From contig QCUI01000003.1 in the NCBI GenBank assembly GCA_003210775.1, forward strand, positions 17,725 through 81,724: 64,000 nucleotides of DNA. The letters are read 5' to 3'. Numbering within the stretch: position 1 is the stretch's first letter; each line of letters starts with the position of its first letter. The notes beneath the pieces were generated by a model, which saw only the letters and a program-made list of their open reading frames with translations, searched no databases and was not told the DNA's origin. Source of the stretch: Synechococcus sp. AG-679-A04. Lineage in GTDB: Bacteria > Cyanobacteriota > Cyanobacteriia > PCC-6307 > Cyanobiaceae. Both the position numbers and the translations under genes were made by a program. This document shows positions 35,854 to 45,469 of the stretch, piece by piece.

Positions 35854-36525
35854 TCAATTTGTCATTGCTTCAAGCGACTCAAATCGAAACACCTGTTTCT
35901 CAGCAGCGTCTCCACTTTCAGTTTTGATAATGCGCTGCTGAAGGACCCAAGGGCCACCTTCAAACAAAGGAGTGAACGTGTCTTCAAATTGATTTTCAGA
36001 GCCCTTTCTCTCACCAGTCTCTGGATCTGAATATTGGCTGTTGTAGGTGTGGCTGAGATAACCCGATCCAGTGTCCGTTGTGCTTCCGGTGTGAATCGTG
36101 ACCACCGTGCCGTGAATATGCCGGTGAACCATCGTCACCACATCATCTTTGATGCGGTAGCGATCACCCTCACCCTTACCTGCGATCAAGACCTCTAGCC
36201 CTTCATCCGTGCTGTCACCAGCAATAAAGGTGTTGGCGCCATGCACCTGCTCAAAGGGTCTGCGAACGCGATGAATAGCGACTTCCCAGAGTTGGGAGGC
36301 AATCGCCTTCTCCACCTCAGCATCATCAACACCCTCGACCTTGGCCTTCAGATCCGCACCGATCTGAAAACGACCTTCAACACGACGGTCGCCCTGTTCC
36401 CAGACGCAGCGTCCTTGATATCCGCCAAATCCTGGTTCCCAGGTGTAGCGGTTCTGATAAGCAGCTTGAAAAGCATCCCGGCAGTCACTGCCGGGGGCAA
36501 CGTTGGCAATGCTGGTGACAGTCAC
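35854..36525 (-). CDS. DUF3386 family protein
   Basis: A 223-residue soluble protein of the cyanobacterial DUF3386 family, recognised by its N-terminal 'DCRDAFQAAYQNRYTWEPGFGGYQGRCVWE' and 'VHRHIHGTVVTIHTGSTTDTGSGYLSHTYNSQY'. It resembles the beta-barrel fold of phycobiliprotein lyases but no lyase role is established. It follows carB by 41 bases. Confidence 0.78.
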   Translation of the reverse strand: MTVTSIANVAPGSDCRDAFQAAYQNRYTWEPGFGGYQGRCVWEQGDRRVEGRFQIGADLKAKVEGVDDAEVEKAIASQLWEVAIHRVRRPFEQVHGANTFIAGDSTDEGLEVLIAGKGEGDRYRIKDDVVTMVHRHIHGTVVTIHTGSTTDTGSGYLSHTYNSQYSDPETGERKGSENQFEDTFTPLFEGGPWVLQQRIIKTESGDAAEKQVFRFESLEAMTN

Positions 36526-36566
36526 GTGAAGACATCGAATCTCTGGCGACCTTACCGGGGCTGAAC

Positions 36567-39500
36567 CTATCGATGAACATCCTGAAGGGCATGGATATCA
36601 AACGTCTGCGATTGCAACGCCTCAATTCCTTGAACAGCCGAACGTGCTCCAGCAAGCGTAGTGAGGGTTGGTACGGAATAATCGAGCGCAGCACGCCGCA
36701 AGTAGCGATCGTCATGGGCCGCTTGACGACCGATCGGCGTGTTGATCACGAGCTGCACAGCGCCGGAGCGAATCAAATCCTCGATATTGGGGCGTCCTTC
36801 ATGGACCTTCAGCACTGACTGCACCTGAAGACCGGCCTCACTCAACGTGGCCGCGGTGCCCGCAGTGGCCGTGAGCGAGAAGCCCAGATCAAGCAAACGC
36901 TTGGCCACAGGAACGAGGGCAAGCTTGTCGCGGTCATGGGTGGACAGGAAAACGTTGCCCTTCGTTGGCAGTGCCTCTCCAGCGGCCAGCTCCGCTTTGG
37001 CGTAAGCCATCCCAAAATGCGTAGACCACCCCATCACCTCTCCGGTGGAGCGCATTTCTGGGCCCAGAAGTGTGTCGGCACCGGGGAAGCGCCGGAAGGG
37101 GAGAACAGCCTCTTTCACCGCCTGAAGCGGCGGAGAGGGCTCCTGGCTGAGACCAATATCCGCGAGGGTCTCACCAGCCATCAGGCGAGTGGCAATTCTT
37201 GCCAGTGGTATACCGGTGGCCTTGGCGACGAAAGGCACCGTCCGCGAGGCGCGTGGATTCGCTTCGATGATGAACACACGCTCCTCTCCTGAGGAAGTGC
37301 ATTGAACCGCGAACTGAAGATTGATCAGACCCTGAACCTGAAGGCGCAGGGCGAGGGCCTTGGTCCAGGAGCGAATCGTGGCAAGGGCTTCATCACCGAG
37401 AGAGACCGATGGAAGACAGCAGGCGGAATCACCTGAGTGAATCCCTGCAGGTTCGATATGCTCCATCAGCCCACCGATCACCACCACACCATCCCGATCG
37501 CAGAGCGCATCCACATCCACCTCAACGGCGTTCTGCAGGTATTGATCGATGAGCACCGGATGGTCAGGCTCCACCTGTACCGCATCAGTCATGTAGCGAT
37601 TGAGCTCCGACTCGTCGTGAACGACCTCCATGGCCCGACCACCGAGCACATAAGAAGGACGTACCACCACCGGATACCCAACGGTGTCTGCAACGGCGCG
37701 TGCTTCTTGCTCTGTCCGGGCAAGGCCGTTGCGTGGTTGGCGGATGTCAAGTTCACGCAGGATCGCTTCGAACTGCTCACGGTCCTCAGCTCGATCAATC
37801 GATTCCGGTGAGGTGCCCCAGATGCGGGTGCCCGTGGCCTGACCTGCCGGCGAGTTCAACCAACGCAGCAGTGGCATCGCCAGCTTGAGCGGCGTTTGCC
37901 CGCCGAACTGAACAATCACGCCTTCAGGGCGTTCTGCCTCGATCACATTGAGAACATCCTCAAAGGTGAGAGGTTCGAAATAAAGACGATCACTGCTGTC
38001 GTAGTCGGTAGAGACCGTTTCGGGATTGCTGTTGAGCATCACCGTGGCGAAGCCCCGATCCTGTGCAGAAAACGAGGCGTGGCAGCAGCAGTAATCGAAT
38101 TCGATGCCTTGGCCAATTCGATTGGGGCCGCCACCAAGGATCATCAGCTTGCGTCTGTTGTCCTCCGACACTTCCGTCGCCGGGGGCTGAACCGTCAATG
38201 TCCCTGTTACATCCAGGCGAGACAACGGACGTTCATAGGTTGAGTAGTGGTAAGGAGTGGTCGAAGCAAATTCGGCCGCACAGGTGTCCACCGTCTTAAA
38301 CACGGGACGCACGCCAAGTTTCAGTCGCGCTTCGCGCACATCCAGCTGATCCGAGCCGGTGAACCAGGCGATCTGACGATCGGAGTAGCCGAGCTGCTTC
38401 AGCCGGAGGAAGTCCGCGGCGCTGATCTCCGACAGCTGCCGCTCGTTCAACAGTTCAATTTCAGTGTTGATGAGGACACGCAGCTTGGCCAGGAACCACG
38501 GGTCGATACGGCTGAGATCGTGAATCTGCTTATCCGTGCGTCCCGCCAACATGGCGGCACGCACAGTGAGGATTCTTTCCGGCGACGGCGTCCGCAGAGA
38601 ACGGTCAATTTCAGCCGCTGTTAGCTCGGGCTCGGCGCGATCACCACCCCAGCCGGCCAGCCCGGTCTCCAGGGATCGCAAAGCCTTCTGGAACGACTCC
38701 TCGAAACAGCGCCCGATGGCCATGGCTTCACCAACCGATTTCATTGCCGTGGTGAGCACAGCAGGTGAACCCCTGAATTTTTCAAAGGCGAAACGGGGAA
38801 CTTTGGTGACGACGTAATCAATCGTCGGTTCAAAGCAGGCAGGCGTCTTGCCGGTGATGTCGTTGAGAATCTCGTCGAGGGTGTAACCAACGGCGAGACG
38901 CGCAGCGATTTTGGCAATGGGGAATCCGGTGGCCTTGCTGGCTAGAGCCGACGATCGGCTGACGCGGGGATTCATCTCAATGACCACCACCTCGCCATCG
39001 GCGGGGTTGATCGCGAACTGGATGTTGCTGCCACCAGTGGCCACACCGATCTCACGAATGATGGCGATCGACTGATCTCTCAGTCGCTGGTATTCGCGAT
39101 CCGTGAGGGTCTGGGCTGGAGCCACGGTGATCGAATCACCGGTGTGAACACCCATGGGGTCGAGGTTTTCGATGCTGCAGACAATCACCACGTTGTCGGC
39201 GAGATCGCGCATCACCTCCAGTTCGAATTCCTTCCAACCCAGAAGGGACTGTTCGATCAGAATCTGAGAGACGGGACTGGCATCGAGGCCGGTTTTGCAG
39301 ATCGCCGCATATTCCTCTGGGTTGTAAGCGATGCCACCTCCACTTCCGCCCAGGGTGAAGGCGGGGCGGATGATTCTCGGATAGGTACCGATGGCAGCGC
39401 CGACAGCCTCCGACTCCTCCAGCGATGAAGCGATTCCCGAAGGACAGACCTTCACACCGATCCGCTTCATCGCCTGCTTGAACAGCAGTCGATCCTCCGC

Positions 39501-39875
39501 TTTTCGGATTGCCTGCAGATCGGCACCGATCAGCTCGACCCCGAATCTCTCCAGGGTGCCGTTCTCAGCCAGGGTGACAGCCAGATTGAGAGCGGTCTGA
39601 CCTCCCATCGTGGGAAGCAGGGCATCGGGTCGCTCCTGTTCGATCACCCTTGCAACCACCTCTGGGGTGAGCGGTTCCACGTAGGTGCGATCGGCCATAT
39701 CCGGATCGGTCATGATCGAAGCCGGATTGGAATTCACCAGCACGACCTCAAACCCCTCGGCGCGAAGTGCTTTACAGGCCTGAGTTCCGGAGTAATCGAA
39801 CTCACAAGCCTGGCCGATCACAATCGGCCCTGAACCCAGCAGAAGAATGCGACGAAGATCATTCCGCCGGGGCAT
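36567..39875 (-). CDS. carB: Carbamoyl-phosphate synthase large subunit
   Basis: Makes carbamoyl phosphate for arginine and pyrimidine synthesis together with CarA (not in the window). The 1,102-residue protein has two ATP-grasp halves: the first begins [32 protein letters not shown], the second '[25 protein letters not shown]', and a C-terminal MGS allosteric domain '[12 protein letters not shown]'. The start at 39875 is chosen over an extension to 39932 because it gives the family N-terminus. Confidence 0.97.
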   Translation of the reverse strand: MPRRNDLRRILLLGSGPIVIGQACEFDYSGTQACKALRAEGFEVVLVNSNPASIMTDPDMADRTYVEPLTPEVVARVIEQERPDALLPTMGGQTALNLAVTLAENGTLERFGVELIGADLQAIRKAEDRLLFKQAMKRIGVKVCPSGIASSLEESEAVGAAIGTYPRIIRPAFTLGGSGGGIAYNPEEYAAICKTGLDASPVSQILIEQSLLGWKEFELEVMRDLADNVVIVCSIENLDPMGVHTGDSITVAPAQTLTDREYQRLRDQSIAIIREIGVATGGSNIQFAINPADGEVVVIEMNPRVSRSSALASKATGFPIAKIAARLAVGYTLDEILNDITGKTPACFEPTIDYVVTKVPRFAFEKFRGSPAVLTTAMKSVGEAMAIGRCFEESFQKALRSLETGLAGWGGDRAEPELTAAEIDRSLRTPSPERILTVRAAMLAGRTDKQIHDLSRIDPWFLAKLRVLINTEIELLNERQLSEISAADFLRLKQLGYSDRQIAWFTGSDQLDVREARLKLGVRPVFKTVDTCAAEFASTTPYHYSTYERPLSRLDVTGTLTVQPPATEVSEDNRRKLMILGGGPNRIGQGIEFDYCCCHASFSAQDRGFATVMLNSNPETVSTDYDSSDRLYFEPLTFEDVLNVIEAERPEGVIVQFGGQTPLKLAMPLLRWLNSPAGQATGTRIWGTSPESIDRAEDREQFEAILRELDIRQPRNGLARTEQEARAVADTVGYPVVVRPSYVLGGRAMEVVHDESELNRYMTDAVQVEPDHPVLIDQYLQNAVEVDVDALCDRDGVVVIGGLMEHIEPAGIHSGDSACCLPSVSLGDEALATIRSWTKALALRLQVQGLINLQFAVQCTSSGEERVFIIEANPRASRTVPFVAKATGIPLARIATRLMAGETLADIGLSQEPSPPLQAVKEAVLPFRRFPGADTLLGPEMRSTGEVMGWSTHFGMAYAKAELAAGEALPTKGNVFLSTHDRDKLALVPVAKRLLDLGFSLTATAGTAATLSEAGLQVQSVLKVHEGRPNIEDLIRSGAVQLVINTPIGRQAAHDDRYLRRAALDYSVPTLTTLAGARSAVQGIEALQSQTFDIHALQDVHR

Positions 39876-39998
39876 GGGCGTTCTCTCAGCGGCCAAACAT
39901 TTTGAGTCTCCCACGCAGCCCCATGTCCACATGCATCTGTTCAGCGGCAGGTGCCGGGCAGTCGCTAGCGTTGGGTGTCAGGAGAACAATCGACAGTC

Positions 39999-40634
39999 AT
40001 GAGTGAGCTCCAGCGTCTGAAAGGGTTGCTTCCCCCGGAGATGCAGAGCTGGGTGTTCGTTGAGGCAGCCGCTGCCGTTGAGCCGGCTTTGATCACTCTC
40101 GAAGAGATCGGCAGGGATGAGGTTGAGATTCAGATCGATCTTGACGCTTGGGACGACCTGGCCCTCGACCATCGCAACCTGTTGTTCTGGCACGAAGTGG
40201 GCAGGATTCAGAACGACACCATTCCACGCGATGGCTGGGAGATGGCAGCGCTTGCGATCGGTCTTGGCGGGGCCATCGGTGAGCTCTGGGTGCAAGACGG
40301 TCTGCTCTTGTTCATGGCTTTGGGTCTGTCTGGATTTGCTGGCTACCGCCTCTATCTCAAGAACAACGCGGAAAAACGGCTTCGCGATGCCATCTCGGCT
40401 GATGAGCGGGCTATCGATCTGGCCTGTCGATTTGGCTACAGCGTCCCGAACGCTTACAAAAGTCTGGGAGGCGCGCTGAAGGACCTCGTCGAGAAAACCA
40501 GAAAGAAGAAAAAACGCAGCTTCTACGAAGACCGACTGGAGGCGTTGCGCAAGAGTGCTGGGAAGGCTCGCGCTGAAATGGCGCAACAGCAAGGTTCCCG
40601 TCAGTCCGTCACCAGCGAAAATGTCTATGGATAG
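39999..40634 (+). CDS. DUF3318 family membrane protein
   Basis: A 211-residue cyanobacterial DUF3318 protein. Soluble N-terminal residues 'ELQRLKGLLPPEMQSWVFVEAAAAVEPALITLEEIGRDEVEIQIDLDAWDDLALDHRNLLFWHEV' are followed by two closely spaced membrane helices (about residues 90-125) and a basic cytoplasmic tail. Function unknown. Its stop codon overlaps the start region of rsfS. Confidence 0.78.
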   Translation: MSELQRLKGLLPPEMQSWVFVEAAAAVEPALITLEEIGRDEVEIQIDLDAWDDLALDHRNLLFWHEVGRIQNDTIPRDGWEMAALAIGLGGAIGELWVQDGLLLFMALGLSGFAGYRLYLKNNAEKRLRDAISADERAIDLACRFGYSVPNAYKSLGGALKDLVEKTRKKKKRSFYEDRLEALRKSAGKARAEMAQQQGSRQSVTSENVYG

Positions 40635-40992
40635 TGAACAGCTTGCGGAACTCGCAGCCGATGCCTGCGATGACCGTAAGGCGGTGGACATCCAGCTCAT
40701 CCGCGTTGATGAGGTCTCCAGTCTTGCCGACTGGATGGTGATCGCTGGTGGCCAAAGCGACGTTCAGGTCAGGGCTATTGCACGATCCGTTGAGGATCGG
40801 ATTGAGGATGAAGTCCAAAGACTTCCCCTGCGCAAAGAGGGCGTGAACGAGGGACGCTGGGCCTTGCTGGATTACGGCGAACTTATCGTGCACGTGCTCC
40901 AACCCGGGGAAAGGAGTTACTACGACCTTGAAGCATTTTGGAGTCACGGGGAGAGTCGTCCCTACCTAACCTCCAAAACATCAGACGATTAA
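40621..40992 (+). CDS. rsfS: Ribosomal silencing factor RsfS
   Basis: Binds ribosomal protein L14 and blocks 50S-30S joining when nutrients run short. Family features are 'AADACDDRKAVDIQLIRVDEVSSLADWMVIAGGQSDVQVRAIARSVED' and 'GRWALLDYGELIVHVLQPGERSYYDLEAFW'. ATG at 40621 or 40627 both fall in the tail of the DUF3318 gene, indicating translational coupling. It is followed by the CGLD27 gene 13 bases on. Confidence 0.94.
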   Translation: MSMDSEQLAELAADACDDRKAVDIQLIRVDEVSSLADWMVIAGGQSDVQVRAIARSVEDRIEDEVQRLPLRKEGVNEGRWALLDYGELIVHVLQPGERSYYDLEAFWSHGESRPYLTSKTSDD

Positions 40993-41005
40993 CAGGCGGC
41001 CCTGC

Positions 41006-41500
41006 ATGGCCTCGAGCATCTCCTGCCCTGTTCCCCCTGAGCAGAGACCTCAGGAGGAATTTGCTCAATTCAGCCGATCTTGGTTTTTTGCATGGCCCTG
41101 TACGGCCCAGGTGTCTCTTGACCGGGCCTTGCTGATCAGCTGGGTACTGATCTCACCGATCACCGTGCTGGTGGCCAGTGGAAGCTGGACCTTGCGCCAC
41201 GATCCAGTGCGGTTGCTGCTAGCAGGAGGTGTTGCAGCTCTTGTGATGCCGATGCTGCTGTTAATTCGACAGTGGCTGGGCTGGACCTACGTGCACAAAC
41301 GTCTGCTCTCGGAGAAGGTGGAATACGAGGAATCAGGTTGGTACGACGGTCAGGTCTGGGAAAAACCGGTTTCATGGCGAGAACGTGACTTGCTTCTTGC
41401 TCAACATGAAGTGAGGCCCATCCTTGGCCGGTTAGGGAGAGCCATGGCCTTGGTGACAGGTCTGATGCTTGGTGGAGCAAGCATCTGTCAGGCTCTCTGA
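41006..41500 (+). CDS. CGLD27 family membrane protein (DUF1230)
   Basis: A 164-residue membrane protein of the 'conserved in green lineage and diatoms 27' family, found in cyanobacteria and plastids. Two membrane helices (about residues 43-60 and 70-88) precede the conserved 'YVHKRLLSEKVEYEESGWYDGQVWEKP' segment. CGLD27 is proposed to support low-iron growth in algae, but the mechanism is unknown. In line with rsfS and the asparaginase gene. Confidence 0.85.
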   Translation: MASSISCPVPPEQRPQEEFAQFSRSWFFAWPCTAQVSLDRALLISWVLISPITVLVASGSWTLRHDPVRLLLAGGVAALVMPMLLLIRQWLGWTYVHKRLLSEKVEYEESGWYDGQVWEKPVSWRERDLLLAQHEVRPILGRLGRAMALVTGLMLGGASICQAL

Positions 41501-41519
41501 ACCTTAGGAACATCAGGGC

Positions 41520-42491
41520 ATGTCGATCCCATCGGGTTACCGCGGCTCGGCGCGGTCCCTGAGTACTCCACCCCTGGAAGTCCTGCTGCGGCGTGGGTCC
41601 TCAATCGAATCCACCCACAAAGTGCACGCGGTTGTCTGCGACAGCCGAGGTCGGGTGCTGATGAAAGCCGGGCAACCGGATTTCGAAACCTTCATCCGCT
41701 CGGCGCTCAAACCCTTTCAGGCCCTGCCATTGATCAGCAGCGGAGCCTCGGAGACCTACAGCTGCGGTGAGCGCGGCATCGCCATCAGCTGTGGATCGCA
41801 CTCGGGCACCCCTACCCATGCACGTGAAGCGTTCCGGATGCTGTGGAACGCAGAACTGGAAAGCGACGATCTTCAGTGCCCCATCCCTTCTGGTCGTTCC
41901 AGCCCTCTTGAACACAACTGCTCTGGCAAGCATGCCGCGTTTCTGATCACCGCCCGAAAGATGGGATGGCCCACTGAGAACTACCTTCAGGGAGACCATC
42001 CCCTGCAGCAGGAGATCTCACGACGTGTGGCGGAATTACTCGGTCTGCCCCCTGATGAATTGGTCGCTGAACGGGATGACTGCGGCGCTCCAACAATGCG
42101 CCTTCAGCTCGATCAGATGGCTCTGTTATTTGCTCATCTCGGATCTTCTGCCCATGCAGAACTGGAACAGATCAGCAGAGCGATGCTGGCTCATCCTGAA
42201 CTGGTGGCAGGGGAGGGACGATTCGACACGGAATTGATGCGACGCTCGCATCGCCAGGTGATCAGCAAGGGAGGCGCAGAGGGCGTTCAATGCCTCAGCA
42301 GAACTGGTGAGGGACTTGGCGTCGCCATCAAAGTAGAAGACGGAGCAAGACGGGCCAAACAGGCTGTGGCTCTTCATCTGCTGCGTCAGCTCGACTGGAT
42401 CACGCCGAGCGGACTGAAGGAGCTGGAGGAACAGCTGCTGATCCTCAACCCAGGCGTTCACCTTGAGGTGGAGGGTGAGCTGCGAACCTGA
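41520..42491 (+). CDS. L-asparaginase II family protein
   Basis: A 323-residue asparaginase of the AsnII (Pfam Asparaginase_II) family, unrelated to the classical bacterial type. Early motif 'HKVHAVVCDSRGRVLMKAG' and 'GIAISCGSHSGTPTHA', with 'CPIPSGRSSPLEHNCSGKHAAFLITARKMGW' and 'DDCGAPTMRLQLDQMALLFAHLG' all match. It should release ammonium from asparagine and therefore adds nitrogen. It is followed by the initiator tRNA. Confidence 0.88.
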   Translation: MSIPSGYRGSARSLSTPPLEVLLRRGSSIESTHKVHAVVCDSRGRVLMKAGQPDFETFIRSALKPFQALPLISSGASETYSCGERGIAISCGSHSGTPTHAREAFRMLWNAELESDDLQCPIPSGRSSPLEHNCSGKHAAFLITARKMGWPTENYLQGDHPLQQEISRRVAELLGLPPDELVAERDDCGAPTMRLQLDQMALLFAHLGSSAHAELEQISRAMLAHPELVAGEGRFDTELMRRSHRQVISKGGAEGVQCLSRTGEGLGVAIKVEDGARRAKQAVALHLLRQLDWITPSGLKELEEQLLILNPGVHLEVEGELRT

Positions 42492-42503
42492 CCGAGATTG
42501 TGT

Positions 42504-42531
42504 GGTGTTATCGAACACCAAGTTGTATAGT
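42504..42531 (+). promoter_or_regulatory. Likely promoter of the initiator tRNA gene
   Basis: TATAGT (42526-42531) lies 11 bases before the tRNA and resembles a -10 box. A 6-bp inverted repeat, ggtgtt (42504-42509) and aacacc (42514-42519), lies just upstream. No good -35 is seen at normal spacing. Confidence 0.4.
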
Positions 42532-42542
42532 GATTGAGTCAA

Positions 42543-42619
<77 letters not shown>

Positions 42620-42622
42620 AAT

Positions 42623-42652
42623 AAAAAAGCCCCATTAAAGTGGGGCTTTTTT
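42623..42652 (+). terminator. tRNA-fMet terminator
   Basis: aaaaaagcccca pairs with tggggctttttt around a 6-base loop, ending in a T-run. It also faces the convergent MscS gene and may stop it. Confidence 0.9.
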
Positions 42653-42675
42653 ATTGCTTAAAGATTGGATTGTTT

Positions 42676-43698
42676 TTAGTCGGTTTGCTTCAAGTGCAAG
42701 GTCTGCGTTGGGAAGGCAAATTCAATACCTTTGTCTTGAAAGCAACGCATCAGCTTCAGATTGACTCGATATCTCAGGTCAAGGGAGTGGTCAAAGTCCC
42801 CATCTGGAACAAAAAACACATACTCAACATTGAGCGAGAAATCTCCATAGCTGATGAAATGTGCACGTCCAAATTGAGCACCTTCAACTGATTCAACAAC
42901 CGACCGAATCAGCTCAGGGATCTTCTCCATCTGATCGGCTGACGTGTCATACGTGACGCCAATCACCTGCACAATCCTTCGGCGCGGCAAGTTGGTGAGA
43001 TTTTCAATGGTGGCATTGAGCAAATCGCCATTGCTCATGACCGTTCTCTGTCCATTCAGGCTGCGAATAGAGGTTGAGCGCACCCCCACCTGTTCAACAC
43101 GCCCCACAACATCACCGACTCGGATCTTCTGCCCCACAGAAAAGGGTTGATCCAAAAGAACGGTCAGATAATCGGTGAAGTTCTCCACAGGCCTCTGAAG
43201 AGCCAAACCAAGCCCGATGCCCGCTCCGGCCAGCGCCGCAAAAATCGCCCCAAGCTCCAGTCCCTCATTCTGCAGATAGATCAGAAGGGCGAACAACCAA
43301 ACCACTGTTCGCAGCATCGGCGAAAATCCGACAAGCATCTCGGGGGTGATCACGGGATGTTCCATCCGTCTGAGAGCACCATCTGCCAGACGCAAAAACA
43401 CGCGATTGATCAGCCTTGCGATCAGCACAACCGCTAATAGCCGTGACACGGCGTAAATGGCGTGATCCGCCAGACCTGCCATCGGAAGAGCCTCCCACCC
43501 CCACACGAGCACCGCCAGCCAACCGATCGGCAACAGCGTGCTAGTGAACAGGCGGACAACAAATTCAGTTGTGCTGTACTGGCGACTGCTTGCCAGATGC
43601 AGCAGTACTGCGCGCAGAAGGCGCGTGAGCAGCAGAACTGCGAAGCAACCTCCGAGCCAGCGTGCCAGGGCCAAGACCAAAAAGGGAGGAATGGACAT
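42676..43698 (-). CDS. Mechanosensitive ion channel, MscS family
   Basis: A 340-residue small-conductance channel that releases solutes on hypo-osmotic shock. Four predicted helices; the pore-lining one is 'GAIFAALAGAGIGLGLALQRPVENF', with the alternating Gly/Ala pattern, followed by the 'DYLTVLLDQPFSVGQKIRVGDVVGRVEQVGVRSTSIRSLNG' beta domain. The C-terminal domain is short. The start divergently abuts the GMC oxidoreductase. Confidence 0.93.
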   Translation of the reverse strand: MSIPPFLVLALARWLGGCFAVLLLTRLLRAVLLHLASSRQYSTTEFVVRLFTSTLLPIGWLAVLVWGWEALPMAGLADHAIYAVSRLLAVVLIARLINRVFLRLADGALRRMEHPVITPEMLVGFSPMLRTVVWLFALLIYLQNEGLELGAIFAALAGAGIGLGLALQRPVENFTDYLTVLLDQPFSVGQKIRVGDVVGRVEQVGVRSTSIRSLNGQRTVMSNGDLLNATIENLTNLPRRRIVQVIGVTYDTSADQMEKIPELIRSVVESVEGAQFGRAHFISYGDFSLNVEYVFFVPDGDFDHSLDLRYRVNLKLMRCFQDKGIEFAFPTQTLHLKQTD

Positions 43699-43750
43699 TG
43701 GCCCTGGCAGCAGCGCTCATCGGAAACTATCTGTTGGTCATCGTCATGCC

Positions 43751-45406
43751 GTGTCCTTGAATCCCTTTGAAGCGATTGTGATCGGGTCGGGAGCAACAGG
43801 CGGCGTGGCCGCGATGACACTTGCCGAAGCAGGACTCCACGTTCTGGTTGTGGAAGCGGGTCCCGATCGATCTGCCTCGGAGGCCCTTGGGAGCGAGCCT
43901 GGCAACAGTTTCAGGCGGGCCGAAGGGCTGATCAGCGGCCGCCATCGGCGTCAGGTGCAGCACCCTGGCTACTGGAAACAGAACCCCGCCCTCTACGCGG
44001 ACGAGCGTCAGTACCCGTACAGCACACCAGACGATCAACCCTTTCTGTGGACCCAGGGCCGTCAGGTTGGCGGCCGCAGCCTGACATGGGGCGGCATCAC
44101 CCTGCGGCTTTCGGACTATGAATTCAAAGGCGCGGATCATGACGGATATGGCCAAAACTGGCCCATCACGCATGCCGATCTCGATCCTCACTACAGCGCA
44201 CTTGAGCAGCTGTTTGAAGTCCGTGGTGAGCGAGATGGCCTTGAACAGCTCCCTGATGGAGAGATGGCATCGGCTTTGCCGTTCATGCCTGAAGAGGAGC
44301 GATTCCGTGAGCTGCTGACAAAGGAACGCGGTCTCCCCTTTATCCACTCACGGGGCTTTGAGGCCCACCAACGACAGCAGACCTCGACCTGGCCGAAATC
44401 AAGCAGCAACGGCTCCAGCCTTCAGCGTGCTCTGGCTACGGGTCGCGTGGAGATTCTGTGCAATTCGATGGCGGAATGCCTGGATATCGATCCAGCACAG
44501 GAGCGCGCCCGTTCTGTTGTGGTGGTGAACCGCAGCAGTGGAGAACGTCAGCGACTGGACTGCAACCTTGTGGTGGTCTGCGCTTCAACGATCGCGACGC
44601 TGCGTCTGCTGTTGCAGTCAGAGAATCAAGCCCAATCCAGGGGGTTCAGTGATCCCTCCGGCCTGCTGGGGAAAGGGTTGATGGACCACGTGTCCTGCTG
44701 TCGATTCTTCTCCGTGCCCAGTGAAACCGGACGTGGGTCGACTCAGCAATCCGACCCATCCAGCACGCTTTCAGGAGCAGGGAGCTTCTTTTTACCGTTC
44801 GGGAATGCCCCAGAGGTCTGCGCTGGGCGCCCCTTCCTGCGCGGCTATGGGATCTGGGGGGGCATCAACCGATTCGATCCGCCGTGGTGGCTTAAACGCA
44901 ATCCAGATCGTCGGCTGGGCTTTTTGATCGGCCACGGCGAGGTGCTCTCAGATGCAAGGAATCAGGTGTGCCTCTCGGAACGCTGCGACCCACTGGATGT
45001 GCCGATGCCCCATATCAGCTGCCAATGGAGAGCGAATGAGCAGGCCATGGTGCAACACATGCAAGGCACGATTGAAGACTGCATCAACATCGCCGGCGGT
45101 GTCACGACATCGCTTGCGGACCAAGTGCACCTTCCGATGGTCAAGCCGCTCGTCGCAAAAGCCCTTTCTGCCCAGGAGGACGCTCCACCTCCCGGGTATT
45201 ACATCCATGAAGTCGGAGGTGCGCCCATGGGAAGCAGCGAAGACAACAGCGTCGTCGATCGCTGGAACCGGCTCTGGCGCTGTCCCAATGTGCTGGTGGT
45301 GGATGGAGCCTGTTGGCCCAGTTCCGGATGGCAGAGCCCGACGCTCACCATGATGGCCATCACCCGCAGGGCATGCCTGGCAGCTGTTAAGCCTGGGATC
45401 GACTGA
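43751..45406 (+). CDS. GMC-family FAD oxidoreductase
   Basis: A 551-residue glucose-methanol-choline oxidoreductase. The FAD loop GSGATGGVAAMTLAEAG is at residues 12-28, and the C-terminal 'GWQSPTLTMMAITRRA' helix carries the second FAD-contacting motif (usual NP or TP near the active site). The proposed GTG start at 43751 (MSLNPFEAIV) is taken because ATG 43691 would overlap the MscS start and no other ATG is available. The substrate is an unidentified alcohol or sugar. Confidence 0.88.
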   Translation: MSLNPFEAIVIGSGATGGVAAMTLAEAGLHVLVVEAGPDRSASEALGSEPGNSFRRAEGLISGRHRRQVQHPGYWKQNPALYADERQYPYSTPDDQPFLWTQGRQVGGRSLTWGGITLRLSDYEFKGADHDGYGQNWPITHADLDPHYSALEQLFEVRGERDGLEQLPDGEMASALPFMPEEERFRELLTKERGLPFIHSRGFEAHQRQQTSTWPKSSSNGSSLQRALATGRVEILCNSMAECLDIDPAQERARSVVVVNRSSGERQRLDCNLVVVCASTIATLRLLLQSENQAQSRGFSDPSGLLGKGLMDHVSCCRFFSVPSETGRGSTQQSDPSSTLSGAGSFFLPFGNAPEVCAGRPFLRGYGIWGGINRFDPPWWLKRNPDRRLGFLIGHGEVLSDARNQVCLSERCDPLDVPMPHISCQWRANEQAMVQHMQGTIEDCINIAGGVTTSLADQVHLPMVKPLVAKALSAQEDAPPPGYYIHEVGGAPMGSSEDNSVVDRWNRLWRCPNVLVVDGACWPSSGWQSPTLTMMAITRRACLAAVKPGID

Positions 45407-45469
45407 ACAGAGGTCATCGAGAGAGGGCACGGCGACGGAACTTGAGCGCGCTATTCCTGCTGCATTGCT